Positions 1 to 5,416 of a stretch of 8,036 bases of DNA are shown piece by piece (the stretch's first letter is position 1; every line of letters begins with the position of its first letter). The notes beneath the pieces were generated by a model. The model searched no databases and had not been told where the DNA came from. It saw nothing but the letters and a program-made list of their open reading frames with translations. Source of the stretch: Anaerolineae bacterium (GTDB lineage: Bacteria > Chloroflexota > Anaerolineae > B4-G1); NCBI GenBank assembly GCA_027079895.1, contig JALWUZ010000118.1, positions 1 to 8,036 of the forward strand, given 5' to 3'. The position numbers were made by a program, and so were the translations under genes.

Positions 1-651
1 CCGTTCCCCCAGCCACTCGCACAGCGGCGCGTTCTCCTTGACGTCGAAGGAATGTACCACCATCTGCGGGTACTTGCTGGACAGGTAGTTGAGGGCCAGT
101 TGCACCCGGTCGCACTCCTGGCAGCCGGGCTGGTAGAAGTAGGCCACGTGAATGGGCGCGGCCTCCTGCGCCGCCGTCGGCGCGGGGGAAGGCGGCGCGG
201 CAGGGGTCGCCGTCTCCTCCACTGGACTCTCCTCGACCACCAGGCCGGGGATGTCGGGATAGTCCACCCCTCCGGCGGCCAGGTACTGCTCGATGAGCCC
301 CGGCAGTTTCTCCGGTATCTCGGCCGAGCCGACCAGAACCTGATCCCCGATGAACAGCATCGGCACGCCCCGACGGTTGGCGGGCACCTGATACTCGTCC
401 ATCGCCGCCGCCCAGACCTCGTAGTTGTCCGGCTCGGAGACCTCGACGGTGTAGATCTCCAGTCGAGAGCCGTACCGTTCCTGCAACGGCGGCAGCGTCT
501 CGGTGAGCACTTTGTGGCAGTGCGGGCAGGTGTGAGACCAGAACAACACCGCCCGCACCACCGGCCCATCGGCGGCGGTCGTCGCCGCTGAGACGCTCAT
601 CACCAAAACCAGAAGCAGCAACCAAGAGACAATCCGCATCGGACTTCTCAT
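1..651 (-). CDS. Exported double thioredoxin-like protein, C-terminus off the window
   Basis: The minus frame is open for 217 codons from ATG at 651 to base 1 with no stop, so the gene is partial at its C-terminus. The start is supported by GGAGG at 659-663 with a 7-nt spacer. Residues 1-27 look like a signal peptide: a basic start, a Leu/Val-rich core (about 10-20) and an Ala-rich cleavage region. The first thioredoxin-like domain (about 31-125) has a CPHC redox motif at 42-45 and a probable cis-proline at 97 (GVPMLF). A Pro/Ala/Glu linker (about 138-166) leads to a second domain starting IHVAYFYQPGCQEC, with a CQEC motif at 177-180. It probably acts outside the cytoplasmic membrane as a thiol-disulfide or electron-transfer protein. 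A following membrane-embedded DsbD/CcdA-like part is possible but not visible. It lies 74 bp after higA with no terminator between, so it may be read from the same transcript. Confidence 0.85.
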   Translation of the reverse strand, partial: MRSPMRIVSWLLLLVLVMSVSAATTAADGPVVRAVLFWSHTCPHCHKVLTETLPPLQERYGSRLEIYTVEVSEPDNYEVWAAAMDEYQVPANRRGVPMLFIGDQVLVGSAEIPEKLPGLIEQYLAAGGVDYPDIPGLVVEESPVEETATPAAPPSPAPTAAQEAAPIHVAYFYQPGCQECDRVQLALNYLSSKYPQMVVHSFDVKENAPLCEWLGER

Positions 652-725
652 CTTGCCTCCTCCACGTCGTCCAGAATTGCCCCGTGGCCGAGTGATATTC
701 CTCTCACCAGCGGTCGGGTGCTGTC

Positions 726-1100
726 TCACGCTACTTGCCCGTATTTGTATGGCTGTATCAGCACTTCCGCTGGAATGCCAAGCCCCGCATGAAGTCGCCG
801 TATCATATCAATGGAAAGCGGCCGTTTCCGGTTCAATATCTCGGAAACACGCCCTCGACTGCCTATGTACGACTCCAGATCACGGCGCGTCAAGCCCCGA
901 CTCTCCATGTAGTACTGGATGGCCTCGACGGGGTCGGGTAGCGGAATAGCGTAACGCTTCTCTTCGTAGGCTTCAACCAGCGTGGTCAGCACTTCCAGGC
1001 GGTCCCCTTCCGGTGTACCCGGCGTCGCGTCAAACAGACGCTCTATCTCTTTCAACGCCGCTTCATAGTCGGCCTCAGTTTTGATCGGCCTGATCTCCAT
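726..1100 (-). CDS. higA: HigA-type antitoxin (HTH protein)
   Basis: This 124-residue protein matches the HigA antitoxin family that pairs with HigB toxins. An N-terminal helical part (MEIRPIKTEADYEAAL onward) would neutralise the toxin. A C-terminal helix-turn-helix of Cro/CI type (about 57-115) has the recognisable run YIGSRGRVSEILNRKR followed by PLSIDMIRRLHAGLGIP. An in-frame ATG exists at 1115, directly after the toxin stop codon. I prefer ATG at 1100 because GGAGGG lies 7 nt before it and the family usually begins at this Met. HigA proteins normally bind and silence HigB and, as a complex, repress their own promoter. The nearest plausible operator here is the inverted repeat at 1713-1749, upstream of the preceding MIP18 gene; that link is inference. 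Confidence 0.88.
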   Translation of the reverse strand: MEIRPIKTEADYEAALKEIERLFDATPGTPEGDRLEVLTTLVEAYEEKRYAIPLPDPVEAIQYYMESRGLTRRDLESYIGSRGRVSEILNRKRPLSIDMIRRLHAGLGIPAEVLIQPYKYGQVA

Positions 1101-1115
1101 GCCCGATCCCTCCAT

Positions 1116-1409
1116 CTATATCGTGACCGCGTCTATCCGCTCATACTCTTGGTGCGTTCCCACAAAGCGGATGTAGACTATGCCATACCCGTAGCTGATA
1201 GCCACCACCAGCCGATAGCGATTGCCTCTGATGTTGAACACCACACGGTTGTGCGCGATAATGCTGGCGTTCCGGTAGACTTTCTTGATGTCTGCCGGCC
1301 CTCCCCAAGCAGCCCGCTTCACGTCCGCATACCAGGCTTGCAACGCCGCCCGTGCGTCTGGATGGCGTTCCCAGAACTCTCTTAGAGCCCTGCGAGATAT
1401 GATGCGCAT
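1116..1409 (-). CDS. higB: HigB-type mRNA interferase toxin
   Basis: This 97-residue protein has the full HigB toxin pattern: start MRIISRRALREFWERHPDA, a central W-G-G-P-A-D-I-K segment (35-41), the strand pair FNIRGNRYRLV (58-68) and the C-terminal RFVGTHQEYERID (81-93). The family has a RelE-like fold and cleaves mRNA, usually at the ribosome. The toxin-before-antitoxin order and the near-contiguous junction with higA (toxin TAG directly followed by an ATG) are typical of higBA. Unusually, its ATG lies only 3 nt after the stop codon of the upstream MIP18 gene (TAG-CGT-ATG), and no good Shine-Dalgarno sequence precedes it. Its translation may therefore depend on ribosomes finishing the upstream gene. 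The protein looks intact. Confidence 0.9.
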   Translation of the reverse strand: MRIISRRALREFWERHPDARAALQAWYADVKRAAWGGPADIKKVYRNASIIAHNRVVFNIRGNRYRLVVAISYGYGIVYIRFVGTHQEYERIDAVTI

Positions 1410-1412
1410 ACG

Positions 1413-1694
1413 CTACTGGCTCATCCAGGCCGGATTCCAGGGCTCATCCAGCAGCGTGACTTTCGCCTCGGCGACGCCGGGCACCGCGGCCGCCGCCTGT
1501 TGCACCTGCGCGACGATGTAGTCGGCCAGCGGGCAGAAGGGGGCGGTCAGCACCATCTTGATCTCGACGTTGCTCGCCTCGTCATCCCCCTCGATGAGCA
1601 CCTCCCGGATCATCCCCAGGTCAACGACGCTCATCCCCAACTCCGGGTCAATCACCGGGCGCAAAGCGTTTACGATGGTCTCTTTGTTCGGCAT
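1413..1694 (-). CDS. MIP18/DUF59 family iron-sulfur cluster assembly factor
   Basis: This 93-residue protein belongs to the DUF59/MIP18 family (relatives include SufT and PaaD), small proteins that help mature or target iron-sulfur clusters. Visible hallmarks are VIDPELGMSVVDLGMI (14-29) and TAPFCPL (50-56) with the conserved Cys54; the end WNPAWMSQ is also family-like. The frame stays open further upstream to 1811. I choose ATG at 1694 because a GGAGGAG ribosome-binding site precedes it, the family begins here, and the upstream extension would cross the inverted repeat and the candidate promoter. The stop is followed after 3 nt by higB, so the three genes probably share one transcript. The exact client proteins cannot be told from this sequence. 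Confidence 0.9.
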   Translation of the reverse strand: MPNKETIVNALRPVIDPELGMSVVDLGMIREVLIEGDDEASNVEIKMVLTAPFCPLADYIVAQVQQAAAAVPGVAEAKVTLLDEPWNPAWMSQ

Positions 1695-1712
1695 ATCCGT
1701 ACTCCTCCGTTG

Positions 1713-1749
1713 AAGATTATGCACCACTGCCGTGGTCGGGCATAATCTT
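1713..1749. promoter_or_regulatory. Long inverted repeat overlapping the -10 box, candidate operator
   Basis: On the plus strand AAGATTATGC (1713-1722) and GCATAATCTT (1740-1749) are perfect 10-bp inverted arms. Inside them ACCAC (1723-1727) and GTGGT (1732-1736) form a second 5-bp dyad around a 4-nt centre, with a 3-nt asymmetry at 1737-1739. The right edge coincides with the candidate -10 element, and the left edge is 10 nt from the MIP18 ribosome-binding site. If the predicted promoter is used, transcription starts inside the repeat, so it would act as a DNA operator rather than as an RNA hairpin. No T-run follows, so it is not an ordinary terminator. HigA is one candidate ligand. Confidence 0.5.
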
Positions 1750-1773
1750 ACCCGCTGGGGCGCGATTTGGCAA
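1745..1773 (-). promoter_or_regulatory. Candidate sigma70-type promoter for the MIP18-higBA operon
   Basis: Reading the minus strand, TTGCCA (1773-1768) and TAAGAT (1750-1745) are separated by exactly 17 nt, close to the TTGACA-17-TATAAT consensus. Transcription would start around 1735-1739, roughly 45 nt before the MIP18 start codon. The -10 box lies in the left arm of the inverted repeat 1713-1749. This is a pattern match only. Confidence 0.5.
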
Positions 1774-1834
1774 GTGAGCCCCGGCCCATTGCCGACCTGA
1801 CGAATATCCATCCCGCGCGGCCCAGAGACGCGGT

Positions 1835-1858
1835 CGCCCCGGTCGCGGAACCGGGGCG
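1835..1858 (-). terminator. Terminator-like G+C-rich hairpin after the stress protein gene
   Basis: CGCCCCGGT (1835-1843) and ACCGGGGCG (1850-1858) form a perfect 9-bp stem with a 6-nt loop, 25 nt beyond the stop codon of the universal stress protein gene. No T-run follows on the minus strand, so it could be a weak intrinsic terminator, an mRNA 3'-end stabiliser, or merely a product of high G+C. It sits in the 189-bp gap before the MIP18 gene. Confidence 0.3.
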
Positions 1859-1883
1859 GCGGCGGGTCGGCGGACGGCGGGCG

Positions 1884-2735
1884 TCAGGCCGTCAGCCCCA
1901 TCAGGAGCACCGGGCAGTCCACCTCGTCCAACAGCCGCCGGAGACGGTCGGGGGGGAGGATGTCGCGGTTCAGCACCAGCATGCCGCTGCCGACGGTGCG
2001 GACTGCTTCCACCAGCGCGGCGACGCCGGCGCGGGGCAGACGGCGGTACCGAATCAGCAGCCCGCGCTGACGCAGCCAGGCGGCGGTCTCCGCCTGAAGG
2101 CGGTACTCATCCGCGTTGGAATCCGCCACCACCAGCACCGCCAGGTAGCCCCCTTGATGCCGGGCCAGGCTGGCGGCCAGGCGCAACGCCTCCCGCGCCG
2201 ACGATGAGCCGTCGTAAGTCACGGCCACCGGCGGCTGGATGCGCCCATCCCGCTGGAGGAGCAGCACGGGGTGCGGCGACCGTTCCGCCGCCGCGCGGGC
2301 GATGGAGCCGAGCCGCTCCCGTCGGGTGAGGGGCCGCCCGGCCTTGCCCAGCGTGAGCAGGTCGGCCTGCTTGGCCGCCGTCAGCACCTCCGGGGCCACC
2401 TCGCCGCGCACCACGCGGAACGACCACTTGACGTGCCGCCGCTCGCAGGCTTCGGCCAGGGCCCGGCGGGCCTGGGAGGCCAGCGCCCGCAGTTGACGCT
2501 CCATCCGGCTCCGGTCGAGGCGGGCCGCCGCGCCGAAGGGATACCGCACCTCCCGCGCGATCGGCGACGAGGCGGCGCGGAGCAGGTTGACATCTTCGAC
2601 GAAGAGCCCCTGCAATTCGGCTTTCAATCCGGCGGCCAGGTCGGCCGCCGCTTCCAGGGCGGCCAGGCTGTGTCGGGAAGCATCCAGGGCCACCAGGATG
2701 TTTCGAATGTTCCACTCCTCTTTCTGCTCGCTCAT
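1884..2735 (-). CDS. Tandem-domain universal stress protein (UspA family)
   Basis: This 283-residue cytoplasmic protein contains two Usp domains. Domain 1 (about 10-161) opens with RNILVALDASRHSLAALEAA and contains a complete nucleotide-binding motif of the form G-2x-G-9x-G-S (G130, G133, G143, S144), followed by HPVLLLQR. Domain 2 (about 168-281) opens with PPVAVTYDGSSSAREALRLA and ends CPVLLMGL, but lacks the glycine motif and probably does not bind ATP. Usp proteins support survival under stress by poorly defined mechanisms. ATG at 2735 is supported by GGAGGG with a 7-nt spacer. The gene follows the Lon-like protease on the same strand but is separated from it by a strong terminator, so it probably has its own promoter; I see no clear one in the short gap. 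Confidence 0.9.
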   Translation of the reverse strand: MSEQKEEWNIRNILVALDASRHSLAALEAAADLAAGLKAELQGLFVEDVNLLRAASSPIAREVRYPFGAAARLDRSRMERQLRALASQARRALAEACERRHVKWSFRVVRGEVAPEVLTAAKQADLLTLGKAGRPLTRRERLGSIARAAAERSPHPVLLLQRDGRIQPPVAVTYDGSSSAREALRLAASLARHQGGYLAVLVVADSNADEYRLQAETAAWLRQRGLLIRYRRLPRAGVAALVEAVRTVGSGMLVLNRDILPPDRLRRLLDEVDCPVLLMGLTA

Positions 2736-2791
2736 CTCTCATCCCTCCACTGCGGCCCGCGTGCGGCCCCGACGACCCCGCCGGGCCGGAC

Positions 2792-2835
2792 AAAAAAGAG
2801 GCCCACTACGGGCTTTCGTCACCCGTAGGGGCCTC
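2792..2835 (-). terminator. Intrinsic terminator overlapping the end of the Lon-like gene
   Basis: On the minus strand GAGGCCCCTACGGG (2835-2822) pairs with CCCGTAGTGGGCCTC (2812-2798) with a single bulged base. The loop is 9 nt, and six T residues (2797-2792) follow directly. This is a textbook Rho-independent terminator. The TAG stop codon of the protease gene (2808-2806) lies inside the descending arm, so the last codons form part of the hairpin. Confidence 0.9.
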
Positions 2836-5289
2836 TTCGGCTTCCTCCGTCTCTCCGGGCTCTTCCTCCTCGCCCTTGCCCCCCTTGCCGGAGTCAGACG
2901 AGGAGAAGTCCCGTTGACGCTCGGCCATCTCTATCAGCCGGGCCTCGACCAGGTAGTTGAGCGTGCCTTCGGGGAAGTTCCCCTCCTCGTCCCGCTCCCC
3001 CGCCGGCATGCCGGTGAGCAACTCGACGGCCTCGTCCACCGTCCGCACCGGATAGATGTGGAACTGGCCCGCCTCTGCCGCCGCCACCACGTCCTGCCGC
3101 AGCATCAGGTGGACGACGTTAGCGGCGGGGATGATGACCCCCTGCTCGCCGGTCAGCCCCCGGTCACGGCACACGTCGAAGAACCCCTCGATCTTCTCGT
3201 TGACGCCGCCGATCGGCTGCACCTCTCCGTGCTGATTGACGGAACCGGTCACGGCCAGCGACTGCTTGAGCGGCACATCGGCCAGAGCGGAGAGCAGGGC
3301 GCACAGTTCGGCGACGGACGCGCTATCCCCCTCCACGCCGCCGTAGGACTGCTCGAAGGCCAGGCTCGCCGAGAGGGACAGCGGGTAGTCCGGGGCGTAG
3401 CGGGCGGTGAGGAAGTGGGCCAGGATGAGCACTCCTTTGGAGTGAATCGGCCCGCTGAGTTCCACCTCCCGCTCGATGTTCACCACCTCCCCCTTGCCGA
3501 GACGGACGCGGGCGGTGATGCGGTTGGGCTGGCCGAAGGCGAAATTGCCCAGGGCGATGACCGAGAGGCCGTTGATCTGTCCCACCCGCTCGCCGGAGGT
3601 GTCAATCATGATCGTTCCCCGGCGAATCTCCTCCTGCACCAGCCCGCGCACCCGGTCGGCGCGGTGGATTTGGGCCTCGATGGCTTGCTGCACGTCGTCC
3701 GCCGTGACGGTCTTGTGGCCGCCGGTGGTGGCCCAGTAATCCGCCTCCCGCAGCAAGTCCACCACGCTCAGCAGGTGGGCGGACAGTTTCTCGGAATCGT
3801 CCGCCAGCCGTGCGCTCCGCTCGATGACGCGGGCGACTGCCTGCCGGTCGAAGGGGAGCAGCCCTTCGTTGCGGGCCAGCGTGCCGATCATCCGGGCGTA
3901 CAGCAGATTGTTCTCCGGCGTGCGGGCCATCCGCTCGTTGAAATCCGCCTCCACCTTGAACAACTCGCTGAAATCAGGGTCGTACAGGTGGAGCAGGTAG
4001 TAGAGCAGCCGCTCGCCGATGAGGACGACCTTCACGTCCAGCGGGATGGATTCCGGCTCCAGCGAGACGGTGCTGACCAGACTCAACGCCTGGGCCAGCG
4101 ATTCCAGCCGAATCTCCCGCGACCGGAGAGCCCGTTTGAGGGCGTCCCAGGCGTAGGGCTGGAGGAGCAACTGCCGGGCGTCGAGAATCAAGTAGCCGCC
4201 GTTGGCCCGGTGCAGTGCGCCCGGCTTGATGAGGTTGAAATCGGTCAGCAACGCCCCCATCTGGGCGATGTGCTCGATGCGGCCGATCAGGTTGTTGTAG
4301 GTGGGGTGGTCTTCGTAAACGACCGGTGCGCCCTCGGTCTCGCTGTGATCCACCAGGACGTTCACCTGGTAGCGGCGGAGCAGCGGCGGGCCCTTCAGCG
4401 GGCGGGGCATGGGGAGTCCCATCACCTGGGGCTGCTCCTCCGGCTTGCGGAACTCGTCCACGTTCTCGATGACATCCTTCTGCACTGCGTCGAGGTACTC
4501 CACCACCTCCGGCAGGGAGGCGTACTTCTCGCGCAGTTCGTCAATCTGGTGGCCGACGGCGAACATCGCCACCTGGCGGTCGAGTTCCTTGACCTTCTTC
4601 CGCGCCTCCCGCTCCCACTGGCGCACCTGAAAGATGATGCTCTGAAGCCGCTCCTGCAACTCGTTGATGTCCTGCTCGAACTGCTTGCGGGTCTCCTCCG
4701 GCAACTTCTGGAAATCGTCCGGGCTGATGACCTCCCCGTCCTTGAGCGGGGCGAAAGCCAGCCCGACGGGAGTGCGAATCAGGGCGACGTTTTTCTCCCT
4801 GGCCTGCTCCTGCAACTCGGTGAAGGCCTTTTCCTGCCGCTCCTTGAACTCCTCCTCGGCCTCCTGGCGGCGGGTGCGGTAATCGTCGCTCTCGAAGGCG
4901 GCCGGGATGGCGGTGCGCAATTCCTCCACCAGTTGCTCCATGTCCTTGCGCAGGACGACCCCCTGTCCTGGCGGGAGACGGAGGGCGTGGGGCTTGTGGG
5001 GCTGGTCGAAGTTGTTGACGTAGCACCAATCGGCGGGGGTTGGCTCGGCGGCGGCCTTCCGGTCGAGGAACTGGCCGATGGTGGTGCGCTTCCCCGTGCC
5101 GCTGGGCCCCAGGGCGAAGAGGTTGTACCCCTCCCGGCGGATGCCGATGCCGAACAGGATGGCCTTGACGGCCCGCTCCTGTCCCAGGATGTCGTTCAGC
5201 GGCTCCAGTTCCGCCGTCGTCTCGAAGTCGAACTGAGACGGGTCACAGGTTTTGCGCAGTTGATGAGCCGATAAGGGTGCGATAGCCAT
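2806..5289 (-). CDS. Lon-family AAA+ protease (LonB-like, AAA_32 type)
   Basis: This 827-residue ATP-dependent protease belongs to the Lon-related group with an AAA_32-type ATPase region (COG1067-like), not classical LonA: there is no LonA N-terminal domain. The Walker A motif is GPSGTGKRT (61-69). A long charged, probably coiled-coil insertion (about 135-245) follows. The likely Walker B segment is GGYLILDARQLL (364-375), with Asp370 followed by Ala where many AAA+ proteins have Glu. Helical AAA lid sequences extend to about 555. The protease domain (about 560-760) has Ser656 in EGDSAS and Lys699 in GGVNEKI, the Ser/Lys dyad of Lon proteases at the usual 43-residue spacing. The last 30 residues are very acidic. 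ATG at 5289 has AGGAG 5 nt upstream. It probably degrades damaged or regulatory proteins in the cytoplasm. Its start lies 14 nt from an attC-like site, so its upstream region is cassette-derived. Confidence 0.92.
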   Translation of the reverse strand: MAIAPLSAHQLRKTCDPSQFDFETTAELEPLNDILGQERAVKAILFGIGIRREGYNLFALGPSGTGKRTTIGQFLDRKAAAEPTPADWCYVNNFDQPHKPHALRLPPGQGVVLRKDMEQLVEELRTAIPAAFESDDYRTRRQEAEEEFKERQEKAFTELQEQAREKNVALIRTPVGLAFAPLKDGEVISPDDFQKLPEETRKQFEQDINELQERLQSIIFQVRQWEREARKKVKELDRQVAMFAVGHQIDELREKYASLPEVVEYLDAVQKDVIENVDEFRKPEEQPQVMGLPMPRPLKGPPLLRRYQVNVLVDHSETEGAPVVYEDHPTYNNLIGRIEHIAQMGALLTDFNLIKPGALHRANGGYLILDARQLLLQPYAWDALKRALRSREIRLESLAQALSLVSTVSLEPESIPLDVKVVLIGERLLYYLLHLYDPDFSELFKVEADFNERMARTPENNLLYARMIGTLARNEGLLPFDRQAVARVIERSARLADDSEKLSAHLLSVVDLLREADYWATTGGHKTVTADDVQQAIEAQIHRADRVRGLVQEEIRRGTIMIDTSGERVGQINGLSVIALGNFAFGQPNRITARVRLGKGEVVNIEREVELSGPIHSKGVLILAHFLTARYAPDYPLSLSASLAFEQSYGGVEGDSASVAELCALLSALADVPLKQSLAVTGSVNQHGEVQPIGGVNEKIEGFFDVCRDRGLTGEQGVIIPAANVVHLMLRQDVVAAAEAGQFHIYPVRTVDEAVELLTGMPAGERDEEGNFPEGTLNYLVEARLIEMAERQRDFSSSDSGKGGKGEEEEPGETEEAEEAPTGDESP

Positions 5290-5303
5290 AGAGTCTCCTG
5301 TCT

Positions 5304-5416
5304 CGCTAACGATAGCGTCAGCGGCGCAGCGTCGCCGTCCAACGGCTACAGCGGGCGCAAATTTTAGGCCGGTTTGGCGCGCGGCGTAGCCGCGTCCGCT
5401 GAATGCGGGGTTAGGC
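5304..5416 (-). repeat. attC-like recombination site A (after the ATPase gene)
   Basis: Read on the minus strand, the site begins GCCTAAC (5416-5410) and ends GTTAGCG (5310-5304). Next to each outer box is an unpaired 8-nt spacer, then an inner pairing region: CAGCGG plus an extra A plus CGC on the upstream arm, against GCGCCGCTG on the downstream arm. One unpaired base in the upstream inner box is a classical attC feature that sets strand choice for the integrase. It begins 11 nt after the ATPase stop codon and ends 14 nt before the protease start. The stretch 5305-5343 matches site C (7655-7693) at 34 of 39 positions without gaps. Confidence 0.72.

Noticed and set aside
52..591. A 179-codon plus-strand frame at the left edge
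   Set aside because: It is Arg/Gly/His-rich and lies opposite the minus-strand thioredoxin-like gene, which has a signal peptide, CxxC motifs and a good ribosome-binding site.
1695..1811. Upstream extension of the MIP18 gene to an ATG at 1811
   Set aside because: The extra 39 residues match nothing in the family and cross the candidate promoter and inverted repeat; the ATG at 1694 has a strong ribosome-binding site.
2107..2793. A 228-codon minus-strand frame overlapping the stress protein
   Set aside because: It is a Gly/Pro/Arg-rich shadow in another frame of the Usp gene, with no ribosome-binding site or domain.
2587..5274. An 895-codon open frame on the plus strand opposite the protease gene
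   Set aside because: It is antisense to an unmistakable Lon-family protein. Its product is low in recognisable motifs, and long antisense frames arise readily in G+C-rich DNA with third-position bias.
5345..5380. A+T-rich TAAAAT in the centre of site A as a -10 box for the protease
   Set aside because: No -35-like hexamer lies at 16-18 nt upstream, and the similar A+T patch in site C suggests it is part of the site's unpaired centre.
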